Origin: Paraburkholderia heleia NBRC 101817
Lineage (GTDB): Bacteria > Pseudomonadota > Gammaproteobacteria > Burkholderiales > Burkholderiaceae
Direction: 5' to 3'
Length of the DNA stretch: 64,000 nt
NCBI RefSeq assembly: GCF_000739775.1
Contig: NZ_BBJH01000038.1
Location: forward strand, 1 to 64,000
In this document: positions 16,820 through 25,054 of the stretch, one piece after another
How positions within the stretch are numbered: the first letter of the stretch is position 1
Layout: every line of letters begins with the position of its first letter
Position numbers and translations under genes: made by a program
Notes under the pieces: generated by a model
Told to the model about the DNA's origin: nothing
Database searches by the model: none
The model's input: the letters and a program-made list of their open reading frames with translations, nothing else

Positions 16820-17116
16820 TTATCGCACCGGATTCGACGCCGCTTCGCCCACCACCGTTTGCCAGGGCCGCACGCGCCAATGCTTCACGAGCCCCGAGAG
16901 CACATACGGGTCGGCGCGCGCGAACGCTTCGGCCGCGGCGGGGCTGTCGCCCTGGAAAAGCAGCAGCGCGTGATCGACGGGATCGGCGATCGCACCTGCC
17001 AGCAGCAACTCGCCGCGCTCGACGGCGGCCCACGCAAGCTTCAGATGCGCGCTGCGATGTTCGGGGCGGCGTTCGAGGTAGTCGTCTGCGAGTTCGTACA
17101 TCAGGAGGTAATGCAT
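16820..17116 (-). CDS. YciI-like protein
   Basis: A 98-residue YCII-family protein, a dimeric ferredoxin-like fold. MHYLLMYELADDYLERRPEHRSAHL and AFARADPYVLSGLVKHWRVRPW are characteristic, with the conserved His and Asp (RSAHL, ADPY) that line the putative active site. Biochemical role is unknown for most members. Upstream extension to 17269 has no ribosome site; the chosen ATG is preceded by a short purine stretch. Confidence 0.88.
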   Translation of the reverse strand: MHYLLMYELADDYLERRPEHRSAHLKLAWAAVERGELLLAGAIADPVDHALLLFQGDSPAAAEAFARADPYVLSGLVKHWRVRPWQTVVGEAASNPVR

Positions 17117-17321
17117 GCCTGTGCTCCGTGTTGTTGCGGCCGCGTCGGGCGGGGCCAGCGGCCGATAGCGAACATTGTGCCGTAGCGCGCGCGTCAACCG
17201 AACACATTGCTGCGTCGTTTTAATGGCGGCTTTGCCATAATGACGGCGCGCGCAAGGCGCATCGGCCATTCACGGCTGGCCGCACGTCAACTGAGAACGT
17301 CCAAAGTCAAGGGAGTGAACG

Positions 17322-17642
17322 ATGAAGATGCAATCCGTCATGGCTGCAATCGTGTTGAGTGGCGTGCTGGCCGCGCCGGCCTTCGCACAGACCGCGGCGC
17401 CTGCTTCCGCACCGGCGGCGAACAGCCAGCAGAACAAGATGAAGGCATGCAACGCCCAGGCCGGCGACAAGAAAGGCGACGACCGCAAGGCATTCATGAA
17501 GCAGTGCCTTTCGGCTGCCGGCGCCCCCGCTCCGGCAATGACCCAGCAGGAGCGCATGAAGGCGTGCAACGCCCAGGCCGGCGACAAGAAGGGCGACGAC
17601 CGCAAGGCATTCATGAAGACCTGCCTCTCGACGAAGAGCTGA
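17322..17642 (+). CDS. psiF: PsiF-repeat protein, periplasmic
   Basis: A 106-residue secreted protein: signal peptide MKMQSVMAAIVLSGVLAAPAFAQ, then two PsiF repeats, each MKACNAQAGDKKGDDRKAFMK followed by a Cys (QCLS, TCLS). The family is induced by phosphate starvation in E. coli; function unknown. I see no clear Pho box in the 205 bp upstream. The two repeats are nearly identical in DNA as well. An AAGGGAG ribosome site precedes the ATG. Confidence 0.92.
   Translation: MKMQSVMAAIVLSGVLAAPAFAQTAAPASAPAANSQQNKMKACNAQAGDKKGDDRKAFMKQCLSAAGAPAPAMTQQERMKACNAQAGDKKGDDRKAFMKTCLSTKS
17439..17618 (+). repeat. psiF: 63-bp near-identical repeat pair inside psiF
   Basis: Copies at 17439-17501 and 17556-17618 differ at only two bases, both silent (GCA/GCG and AAA/AAG). 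The offset is 117 bases (39 codons). Such identity points to a recent duplication or to gene conversion between repeats. Confidence 0.9.
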
Positions 17643-17649
17643 GCGAAGC

Positions 17650-17673
17650 GGGTGCGGGCATCCTCCCGCACCC
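17650..17673 (+). terminator. Hairpin just after psiF
   Basis: GGGTGCGGG and CCCGCACCC form a perfect 9-bp stem around CATCCT, eight bases past the stop. No T-run follows, so it may protect the 3' end or act together with the next hairpin. Confidence 0.5.
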
Positions 17674-17704
17674 TATGTGCCGCCTTCTGCAGCCGCAGGA
17701 TCCG

Positions 17705-17738
17705 CGCGCCGAAGCGTTTTGCTGCGGCGCGTTTTTTT
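17705..17738 (+). terminator. Intrinsic terminator of psiF
   Basis: CGCGCCG (17705-17711) pairs with CGGCGCG (17725-17731), followed directly by seven T residues. The loop is 13 bases. Confidence 0.7.
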
Positions 17739-17974
17739 ATGTGCCGGTTTTGTGCGTTGCAGCGATTCCTCGGTCTCCGCGCGCCTGTGTCTTCGGTTGT
17801 GCGAATCATCGTCGACGTAGGCGAAATCGTGGGGTTTTGCGTCATTCCCTGCCTTCGGACGCGCCGTTTTTCTCCTATGATGGCTGCAGCGGCGGCCCCT
17901 CTCCGCGACATCACACATTAGCCATCGGGCTGCCGCGTTGACGTTGATGCCAATGGCATCGAACGGAGGCGCAG

Positions 17975-18418
17975 ATGGCATGGAGACACAAGAACCGCTG
18001 GTTTCGCCGCTGGCTCATGGTGATCACCTTCTGGCTCGTGCCGGTGATGATCGTCGTGGTGCGCGAGGTTCAGGACGAGATGGCGTATAACCGCGCGGAT
18101 TTGCGGCGCGCGCTGACCACCTGGACCTTCACCGACGCCGAGCGCGACGCCGGCGCCCCGCTGCGCTGCCACGGCACGCCCGCAACCGCGCGTGCAGCCG
18201 GCTGCCCCGCCACGGTGCTCGCGGCGAACGCGCAGCGCCAGCAGGAAGCGCGCGACGAATACGCCGTTCGGCGCACGACACTGGCGGGCTACCTGTGGCA
18301 CGCGTTCGTCGGTTACTGGGTCGTGCCCGCTGCGGTGCTGCTCGCGATCGGCGTGCTGATCGGAGGTGTGAAGCGCGCTCTGCGGCGGCCCGCGGTCAAG
18401 CCCGTGCCGGAGCGCTAG
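17975..18418 (+). CDS. Small two-helix membrane protein, unknown function
   Basis: 147 residues: positively charged start (MAWRHKNRWFRRW), one hydrophobic helix (LMVITFWLVPVMIVVV), a polar middle of ~80 residues with two cysteines (RCHGTP, GCPA), and a second helix (YWVVPAAVLLAIGVLIGGV) followed by a basic tail. The middle part is likely periplasmic. I know no named family. The GGAGG ribosome site is six bases upstream. Confidence 0.75.
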   Translation: MAWRHKNRWFRRWLMVITFWLVPVMIVVVREVQDEMAYNRADLRRALTTWTFTDAERDAGAPLRCHGTPATARAAGCPATVLAANAQRQQEARDEYAVRRTTLAGYLWHAFVGYWVVPAAVLLAIGVLIGGVKRALRRPAVKPVPER

Positions 18419-18440
18419 CGCGTTTCACGCATGCCTCGCC

Positions 18441-18460
18441 GCGCAGCATGTGTGCTGCGC
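18441..18460. terminator. Hairpin between the membrane protein and the SYLF gene
   Basis: GCGCAGCA-TGTG-TGCTGCGC is a perfect 8-bp inverted repeat, 23 bases past the stop. There is no T-run, so termination is possible rather than certain. Confidence 0.45.
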
Positions 18461-18546
18461 AGCCTCAAAGTGTGGGTCGGCACGTTCGGGTATAACGACT
18501 GGACGCCGTGACATCGCGGCGCCCGGAAACCAGAACGGAGAACAAG

Positions 18547-19134
18547 ATGACCGCATCTCGCATGCTTTTGAAGGCTTCTGCCGCAATCGCCGTCGGCGTC
18601 GCGGCGCTCTCGGGCTGCACGACCACCGGCAGCGAGGCACCCAACGCCGCGACCAACGCGTCGCGCGCCCAGTCGATCAACGCCGACGTCGACGCCACCC
18701 TGTCGCGCCTCTATCAAACCGTGCCGGGCTCGCGCGAGCTGGTCGGCAAGGCCCGCGGCATTCTCGTGTTTCCGCGCGTGATCCAGGCGGGCATCGGCGT
18801 CGGCGGCGAACACGGCGACGGCGCGCTGCGCGTGGGCGGCAGCACGGTTGGCTTCTACAGTACGTCGTCGGCTTCAGTCGGCGCAACCTTGGGCGTGCAG
18901 TCGAAGGCCGTTATTTATCTCTTCATGACCGAAGACGCGCTTGCGAAATTCCGCAATTCGAGCGGCTGGTCGGCAGGCGGCGACGCATCGGTCGCGCTCG
19001 TCAAGGTCGGCGCGAACGGCTCGATCGACACCACCACGGCCACCAAGCCCGTGCAGGTCTTCGTGCTCACCAACAGCGGGCTGATCGGCGACCTCTCGCT
19101 CGGCGGCACGAAGATCACGAAACTCGACTTCTAG
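18547..19134 (+). CDS. SYLF-domain (YSC84-like) lipoprotein
   Basis: 195 residues with a lipoprotein signal (lipobox LSGC at about residue 22) and a C-terminal SYLF/YSC84 domain: ARGILVFPRVIQAGIGVGGEHGDGALRVGG is the hallmark, and the end FVLTNSGLIGDLSLGGTKITKL closes it. Eukaryotic SYLF proteins bind lipids; bacterial ones are envelope proteins of unclear role. ATG chosen from the GAACGGAG ribosome site. It is convergent with the glycosyltransferase gene, 23 bases apart. Confidence 0.92.
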   Translation: MTASRMLLKASAAIAVGVAALSGCTTTGSEAPNAATNASRAQSINADVDATLSRLYQTVPGSRELVGKARGILVFPRVIQAGIGVGGEHGDGALRVGGSTVGFYSTSSASVGATLGVQSKAVIYLFMTEDALAKFRNSSGWSAGGDASVALVKVGANGSIDTTTATKPVQVFVLTNSGLIGDLSLGGTKITKLDF

Positions 19135-19157
19135 GCGCACCGCGAACGTCCGCGTGC

Positions 19158-20225
19158 TCAACTCGCGGACGTATCGATCACCTTGAAGCGCGAGCGCTTG
19201 TTCGCGCGAATCACTGCCTCATACGCCTGCACGTACTCCTGCGCCATGCGGTGCGAGGTGAACCGCTCTTCGAAGCGGCGCCGCACGCCGGCGCGCGGCA
19301 CGCGCGCGACACGGTTCACCGCTGCCACGGCGCCGATCTCGTCCTCGACGATAAAGCCCGTCACGCCCTCTTCCACCACTTCCGGCACCGCGCCGCGATT
19401 GAACGCGACCACGGGTGTGCCGCACGCCATCGCCTCGATCATCACGAGGCCGAACGGCTCGGGCCAGTCGATCGGGAACAGCAGCGCATGCGCGCCGGAG
19501 AGGAATTCGGCCTTCTGGCTGTCGTTGATCTCGCCCACATACTCGACGTGCGGCAGCGCGAGCAACGGCTTGATATCGCGCTCGAAATACTCGCGGTCGG
19601 CTTCGTCGACCTTCGCGGCGATACGGATCGGCAGCCCGCAGCGCCCGGCAATGCGTATCGCCGTATCGACGCGCTTTTCAGGCGAAATACGGCCGAGAAA
19701 CGCAAGATAGCGCTGCTCCACGGGCTGCGGCATGTAAAGCGTCTCGGGCAGGCCGTGGTAGACCGTGCGCAGCCAGCGCGCCTGCGGCATCGGCTGGCGC
19801 TGTGCGTTCGAGATCGAGATGACGGGCGCGGTGTTGAACGTATCGAATACCGGCTGCTGCTCCGGCAGGTCGAGACGGCCGTGCAGCGTCGTCACGAACG
19901 GCGTTTCCTGGCGCTTGAACACCGAAAACGAGTAGTAGTCCATATGGAAATGCAGCACGTCGAACTGGTCGGCCTGGCGGCGCACCATTTCCATGAGGAG
20001 CATGTGCGGTGCGATGCGGTCGCGGATGCCCGGGTCGAGCCGCAGCGCGCGTGGCCACACGGGCTCGAGCTTCGCGCTCGTGAGCGAATCGCCGCTCGCG
20101 AACAGCGTGACGTCGTGCCCGAGTTCGACCAGCGCTTCGGTGATATACGACACCGCGCGCTCGGTGCCGCCATAGAGCTTCGGAGGGACCGATTCGGTCA
20201 GCGGGGCGATCTGCGCAATTCTCAT
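19158..20225 (-). CDS. Glycosyltransferase family 4 protein
   Basis: 355 residues, GT-B fold. The N-terminal donor-side opening MRIAQIAPLTESVPPKLYGGTERAVSYI matches GT4 enzymes with the glycine-rich loop, and the C-terminal half has the nucleotide-sugar motif FPIDWPEPFGLVMIEAMACGTPVVAFNRGAVPEVVEEG with the E-x7-E pattern. Many Burkholderiaceae carry such a stand-alone enzyme. Donor and acceptor are unknown. It lies in a region with OtsA and MscS, so a role in envelope or osmolyte sugar metabolism is possible but unproven. Confidence 0.9.
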   Translation of the reverse strand: MRIAQIAPLTESVPPKLYGGTERAVSYITEALVELGHDVTLFASGDSLTSAKLEPVWPRALRLDPGIRDRIAPHMLLMEMVRRQADQFDVLHFHMDYYSFSVFKRQETPFVTTLHGRLDLPEQQPVFDTFNTAPVISISNAQRQPMPQARWLRTVYHGLPETLYMPQPVEQRYLAFLGRISPEKRVDTAIRIAGRCGLPIRIAAKVDEADREYFERDIKPLLALPHVEYVGEINDSQKAEFLSGAHALLFPIDWPEPFGLVMIEAMACGTPVVAFNRGAVPEVVEEGVTGFIVEDEIGAVAAVNRVARVPRAGVRRRFEERFTSHRMAQEYVQAYEAVIRANKRSRFKVIDTSAS

Positions 20226-20415
20226 CGAGTGTCTCCATGAAAACGGGGCCGCGTTGCCCGTTCTTGCGGTGCCGGTGATTCCAAGCCAGGACCGGTCGCT
20301 TATCGGCGACGCAGCAAATATCCCATTATTCGGCAAGTCGGGCGCGCGCGCCGCCGGTCTTTCAATTTCTATACGGTGTTACATGCCGAAACAACCCTGC
20401 GTTTGCCCTGACGGC

Positions 20416-21582
20416 CTACCTGGCGGGCCATTTCCAGGCCGGCGCGTCGAGCGCGTCCGGATCGGCGAACCCGGTTGCGCCGAGGCGCCGTTCGAGCACG
20501 ACCGACTGGCTGCCGGCCTCGCGCTCCAGCGCCGCCACGAGCCGCGCCGCATGCGAGACGACGATGACCTGCGAGTGCCGCGACGCCCGCGCAATGAGCC
20601 GCGCGAGCGACGGCAGCAGGTCCGGATGCAGGCTCGTCTCGGGCTCGTCGAGCACCAGCAGGCCCGGCGGCCGCGGGCTCAGCAGCGCCGCCGCGAGCAA
20701 CAGGTAGCGCAAGGTTCCATCCGACAATTCCGCGCCGCGCAGCGGTCGCAATAGCCCCTCCTGGCGCAGCGCCACCTCGAAGCGTCCTTCGTGATTCACG
20801 ATTTCGACTCGCGCGCCAGCGAAGGCGTCGCCGATGGCGGTATCGAGCGCCTCGCCGTCGCCGATCTCGCGGATCGTCTGCAGGGCGGCGGCAAGGTTGG
20901 CGCCGTCGTCGGCGAGCACCGGCGAATGGGTACCGATCTGCACCTGGCGCGCGCTCGCGTGCTCGTCGGTGCGGAAGTGGTCGTAGAAGCGCCACGAGCG
21001 AATCTGCTCGCGCACGGCGATCATTTCGGGTGCGCCGCGCGGGTCGGCGTACTCGGTCATCATGCTGTCGAAGCTCGCCACAGGCTGCGCGAGCGTTGTC
21101 CACTCGCCCGAGGCGTCGCGGATGCGGATCGTCGGCCCCTGGCGGTCCACGAGCAACGCCGAGGGCCGCAGGATCGGTCCGCTCCAGATGCATTCGCGTT
21201 TGATCACCGGGTCGAGCGAAAACTGCGAAGTGGACGAAGGCAGCGGCAATCCCAGGTCGATCGCGTAGCCGAAGGCGTCGCCCGCGAAGCCCAGTCGCAG
21301 GCTCACCGCATCCTTGCGCACCGTGCCCTGCACCGCGTATTCCCCTGCGGCGACCGCGCGCGAGAAGCGCTCGGGGCCCGCCCACAACGTGGATTGCAGG
21401 CCGCCCTCGCGCGCCAGCGACGGAATCACGCCGCCGCGCGCCGTGAGCGCGAGCAGGCGCAGCGCGCGATAGAGATTCGACTTGCCGCTGCCGTTCGGGC
21501 CGGTCACGACGTTGAGCGCACCGAGCGGCACGATGAGTTCGCGCAGCGAGCGGTAGTTGGCAATGGCGAGCGTGGTCAGCAT
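20416..21582 (-). CDS. AAA-family ATPase (RecF/SMC-like)
   Basis: 388 residues with Walker A GPNGSGKSN near residue 30, a central region, then the ABC-type signature-like ELSDGTLRYLLLAAALL and Walker B LLVLDEPETSLHP, followed by the D-loop/His-switch segment SQVIVVSHAARLV. This is the AAA_21 arrangement of stand-alone predicted ATPases (COG4637-like). No nuclease, TOPRIM or partner gene lies beside it. The start MLTTLAIANYRSL is family-typical; an upstream in-frame extension to 21636 has no support. Role unknown. Confidence 0.88.
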   Translation of the reverse strand: MLTTLAIANYRSLRELIVPLGALNVVTGPNGSGKSNLYRALRLLALTARGGVIPSLAREGGLQSTLWAGPERFSRAVAAGEYAVQGTVRKDAVSLRLGFAGDAFGYAIDLGLPLPSSTSQFSLDPVIKRECIWSGPILRPSALLVDRQGPTIRIRDASGEWTTLAQPVASFDSMMTEYADPRGAPEMIAVREQIRSWRFYDHFRTDEHASARQVQIGTHSPVLADDGANLAAALQTIREIGDGEALDTAIGDAFAGARVEIVNHEGRFEVALRQEGLLRPLRGAELSDGTLRYLLLAAALLSPRPPGLLVLDEPETSLHPDLLPSLARLIARASRHSQVIVVSHAARLVAALEREAGSQSVVLERRLGATGFADPDALDAPAWKWPAR

Positions 21583-21686
21583 GGAGGTGAGCGGGGGTTG
21601 CGTCCCAGTTGCGTGGCGGGTGTCTCGATCAGCCACGCATCATACGCAATCGTGCCGGCGCGCGAACCGCCTGTGCGCCGTATCCA

Positions 21687-23093
21687 TCAGCCCGGCTGGG
21701 GCACCGCCGCGAGATCGCGCAGGAAGCTGTCTCGCCACACGCCGAGATCGTTGCGCCTGAGTGCCTCCATGTTGGTCCGGTAGCGCGCCTGACGCTCTTC
21801 GAGCGGCATCGACAGCGCGCGCTCCAGCGCCTCCGACATGCCGGTCGCATCGTGAGGATTCACGAGCAATGCGCCCGTGAGCTCGGCCGCCGCGCCCGCG
21901 AAAATCGACAGCACGAGCACGCCCGGATCGTCGGGATTCTGCGCGGCCACGTATTCCTTGGCAACGAGGTTCATGCCGTCGTGCAGCGGCGTCACATAGC
22001 CTATCTGCGATTCGCGAAAGAGCGACATCAGTTTCCAGCGGTCGTACTGCTGGCTCAGATAGCGGATCGGCGTGTAATCGAGGCCCGAGTAGCGGCCGTT
22101 GATGCGCCCGGCCTCCCGCTCCAGCTCCTCGCGTATCACCTTGTAGCTCGCGACATCCGAGCGGGTCGGCGGCGCGATCTGCACGAGCGTGACCTTGCCG
22201 CGCCATTCGGGCGACGTTTCCAGCAACTGCTCGAACGCATGGAAACGCTCGACGAGACCCTTCGAGTAATCGAGCCGGTCCACGCTCATGATGAGCTTGC
22301 GCCCTTCCAGACTCTGCTTGAGGTCGAGCACGTGCTGGCGGCTTTCGTAACGCGCGGCCTGCTCGGCAATCTCGTCCGGAAACACGCCGATGCGGTAGAC
22401 CCCCGTGCGCAGCTTGCGGCCATACGCCTCGACCTCGCCGTGCTCGGGATTGTCGGCGCGCTCGCGGACCTTGCCGCGCGCCTCGCGCGCGATGTAGTCG
22501 TGGAACGCCTGCTGGTCGTTCTGCGTCTGGAAGCCTAGAAGGTCGTAACAGCACAGCGATCTGACGAGTTCGTCGTGCGGCGGAATGGTCTGCAGCACCT
22601 GCGGCGAAGGAAAAGGAATATGCAGGAAGAAGCCGATCCGGTTGCGCACGCCTTCCGAGCGCAGCGCTTCGGCGAACGGAATCAGGTGATAGTCGTGAAC
22701 CCAGATGTTGTCGTCCGGGTGAATCAGCTTCATGAGCTTGTGCGCGAGCCACGCGTTCACGCGGCGATAGCCCGCGTATTCGTCGCGCTCGTAGCGCGCG
22801 AGGTCGTTGCGGTAATGGAAGACCGGCCAGAGCGTGGCGTTCGAGAATCCGCGGTAGTACTGATCGTAGTCCTTGCGCGTGAGGCCGACGGTCGCAAAGG
22901 TGACGTGGCCTTCTTCGACGAGCGTCGGCCCCGCGTTCGCCACCGTCTCGCTCACCACGTCGCCGCTCCAGCCGAACCACACGCCGCCCGCGTCCTTCAG
23001 CGCGCCGAATACGCCGACCGCGAGCCCGCCTGCCGAGCCCTTCGTCTCCGTCGGCGTCGCCACGCGGTTCGAGACGACTATCAGTCTGCCCAT
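21687..23093 (-). CDS. otsA: Trehalose-6-phosphate synthase
   Basis: Makes trehalose 6-phosphate from UDP-glucose and glucose 6-phosphate. The 468-residue GT20 enzyme starts MGRLIVVSNRVATP and has the characteristic GWSGDV loop, NIWVHDYHLIPFAEALR, the sugar-contact SVDRLDYSKGLVERFHAFE, and the C-terminal DGMNLVAKEYVAAQ and PDDPGVLVLSIFAGAA. It starts 42 bases after the MscS-type gene on the same strand. No trehalose-6-phosphate phosphatase gene (otsB) is in the window, so the second step must be encoded elsewhere. Confidence 0.96.
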   Translation of the reverse strand: MGRLIVVSNRVATPTETKGSAGGLAVGVFGALKDAGGVWFGWSGDVVSETVANAGPTLVEEGHVTFATVGLTRKDYDQYYRGFSNATLWPVFHYRNDLARYERDEYAGYRRVNAWLAHKLMKLIHPDDNIWVHDYHLIPFAEALRSEGVRNRIGFFLHIPFPSPQVLQTIPPHDELVRSLCCYDLLGFQTQNDQQAFHDYIAREARGKVRERADNPEHGEVEAYGRKLRTGVYRIGVFPDEIAEQAARYESRQHVLDLKQSLEGRKLIMSVDRLDYSKGLVERFHAFEQLLETSPEWRGKVTLVQIAPPTRSDVASYKVIREELEREAGRINGRYSGLDYTPIRYLSQQYDRWKLMSLFRESQIGYVTPLHDGMNLVAKEYVAAQNPDDPGVLVLSIFAGAAAELTGALLVNPHDATGMSEALERALSMPLEERQARYRTNMEALRRNDLGVWRDSFLRDLAAVPQPG

Positions 23094-23135
23094 CTTGCTG
23101 TTCCTCCTCCTTTCCTTCTCGACCGCTATCGGCGG

Positions 23136-24392
23136 TTATCCACCATTATCGCGGCGGCTTTCCGTTGCGGGCTCGCGCGCCGGACCGTGCGTCTCCAGCT
23201 CCTCGCCGTCCCCCGGCACGCGCGTGCCCGTCACGGGATCCGCCTCAGTATGTGCCGCCGTGCTCGCCGCCGCCTGCGGCGCCGGGCGACGCACGAAGGA
23301 CGGCAATTCCCCGGTGCTGCTTTCGAGCTCCGCCGACACCTCGGCGCGCGCGCGGGGCAGGAACTGCGCATAGTGCTCGTTGACGAAGTCGAGCAGCCCT
23401 TCGCGCACGCGGCAGCGCAAATCGAAATTCAGGCCGGAGTCGCGCGAACTCACCAGCACGCGCACCTGCATGGCGCGCTCGTTGGCGTCGGTGACCTGTA
23501 AAACCTGCACACGGCGGTCCCATTCGGGCGCACCGTCGACGATACGCGCGAGCGCCTCGCGCAGCGGCGCGAGCGGCATGCGGTAGTCGAGCCACAGAAA
23601 CACCGTGCCGATGATCTGCGAGCTGCTGCGCGTCCAGTTCGCGAACGGATTCTCGATGAACCATTGCAGCGGCACGATGAGCCGCCGCTGGTCCCAGATC
23701 CGCACCGAAACATAGGTGCCGGTAATTTCCTCGATGCGCCCCCACTCGCCCTCGATCACGACCACATCGTCGAGCCGGATCGGCTGCGAGAGCGCGATCT
23801 GCAAGCCGGCGATCAGATTCGCTAGCACGGGGCGTGCCGCGATACCGGCAACGAGACCGGCAACACCGGCCGAAGCGAGCAGACTCGCGCCGATCTGCCT
23901 CACGTTCGGGAAGGTCATGAGCGCGGCGCCCACGCCCACGATGATGATGAGGACCATCACCGTGCGCGCCAGCACGCGGGCCTGGGTGTGGATGCGGCGG
24001 GCCTGGAGGTTGTCGGCGATATCGAGCGGATGGGCGGCGATGATGGCCTCGCCGATCGCCGCCGCACAGCGCACCGAAAGCCAGGTGATCGCGGCGATCA
24101 GCGCGAACGCGCACAACTCGCGCAGGCCGCCGATGTGCCGGAGCGTGTCGGGCGCCTGCCACCAGACGAATTCGAGCGCGAGGATCGCGAGCACGGCGAG
24201 CGCCGGCTTGCGGATATGGCGCAAGAACACGCTGACCCGCGGGTACGGGCGTGCGATGCGCAGCAGGATGCGGCCGCCGGCCCAGTGCAGGCCGACGGCG
24301 AAAACGAGCGCGAGCGCGCTCACGAGCAACGTGCCGAGCCAGTCCTGCAGCGGCGCGTCGGTGAAACGGGAGAGGTCGTCGAGTGTCGGCAT
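23136..24392 (-). CDS. MscS-family mechanosensitive channel
   Basis: 418 residues. Several hydrophobic segments in the first ~190 residues lead to the pore helix with its Gly/Ala pattern (SLLASAGVAGLVAGIAARPVLANLIAGLQIALSQPIRLDD), then the beta domain (VVVIEGEWGRIEEITGTYVSVRIWDQRRLIVPLQWF) and a cytoplasmic alpha/beta domain. A disordered C-terminal tail of about 90 residues is unusual relative to E. coli MscS. Start chosen at 24392 because AGGAGG lies upstream, though the 12-base spacing is long; ATG 24416 is the alternative. Adjacent to otsA, which suggests an osmotic-response pair. Confidence 0.88.
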   Translation of the reverse strand: MPTLDDLSRFTDAPLQDWLGTLLVSALALVFAVGLHWAGGRILLRIARPYPRVSVFLRHIRKPALAVLAILALEFVWWQAPDTLRHIGGLRELCAFALIAAITWLSVRCAAAIGEAIIAAHPLDIADNLQARRIHTQARVLARTVMVLIIIVGVGAALMTFPNVRQIGASLLASAGVAGLVAGIAARPVLANLIAGLQIALSQPIRLDDVVVIEGEWGRIEEITGTYVSVRIWDQRRLIVPLQWFIENPFANWTRSSSQIIGTVFLWLDYRMPLAPLREALARIVDGAPEWDRRVQVLQVTDANERAMQVRVLVSSRDSGLNFDLRCRVREGLLDFVNEHYAQFLPRARAEVSAELESSTGELPSFVRRPAPQAAASTAAHTEADPVTGTRVPGDGEELETHGPAREPATESRRDNGG

Positions 24393-24597
24393 CTGCGGCC
24401 AGTTCCTCCTGAGCATCCCGAGCACCAGGGCGACTCCTGGAAACGGCACGGGCGCCAAGCCCGCGGACGGCCGCGGCGACGACTCGACTGGCCTCGCAGC
24501 AGCCTCGATGGTGAACGGCGCGGCGGTGGTCGGTGCCGCGCCGTGTTCCGGCTATGTCTATCTACGCGCTATGGGTTACGACCTGAACCGGCCGGCT

Positions 24598-24960
24598 TCA
24601 GTTGCCGTTGCCAGTCTTGCAGGGAAACGCCTTGCCGAGCCCGAGCGAGATGGCGGTACTGGCGTTGTAGCCGGCCACGTTGGGGTTGTCGGCGATGTAC
24701 TTGCGCACCGCGTCGGTGAGCTGCGCCGAGCGCGCATCGGGCGGCAGGCAGAAGTATTGACCCACGCGCGGCCCGGTAGTGCCGCCGATGGCGTCGATGG
24801 TATTGAAGATGCCGTCCGCGGCACCTTCGATATAGGCAGCGCACGCGCTGCGCGAAGCCACGTCGGTCTTCGTGCAGAGCCGGTTGAGGTCGCTTGCCGT
24901 GAATGCGAAAGCGGAGAGCGGCAGCGCCATCGCGCCCGCACAGATCAGAACCCGCAGCAT
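24598..24960 (-). CDS. Rap1a/Tai-like small secreted protein
   Basis: 120 residues with a signal peptide (MLRVLICAGAMALPLSAFA) and a compact helical domain resembling the Rap1a immunity fold: FTASDLNRLCTKTD, CAAYIEGAADGIFNTID, FCLPPDARSAQLTDAVRKYI, then a final KAFPC. Four cysteines in the mature part probably form two disulphides. Rap1a proteins neutralise type VI secretion effectors of the Ssp kind in Serratia, but many family members lie away from such systems and no effector is nearby, so function is open. Confidence 0.75.
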   Translation of the reverse strand: MLRVLICAGAMALPLSAFAFTASDLNRLCTKTDVASRSACAAYIEGAADGIFNTIDAIGGTTGPRVGQYFCLPPDARSAQLTDAVRKYIADNPNVAGYNASTAISLGLGKAFPCKTGNGN

Positions 24961-25054
24961 GGTTCTCCTTGAGTTGTCGTGGGGAGCGGCGCTTCGAGCC
25001 CATCGGGCGCCGCCGGGCGGCTGCGCTGGTCAAGTGCGGCCGTCTTCATCCCCA

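Larger units (their letters stand above)
17643..17974. other. 332-bp gap after psiF
   Basis: Contains two hairpins (17650-17673 and 17705-17738, listed separately) and otherwise no gene. The 3' end carries a GGAGG ribosome site for the next gene. I see no convincing promoter motif. Confidence 0.6.
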
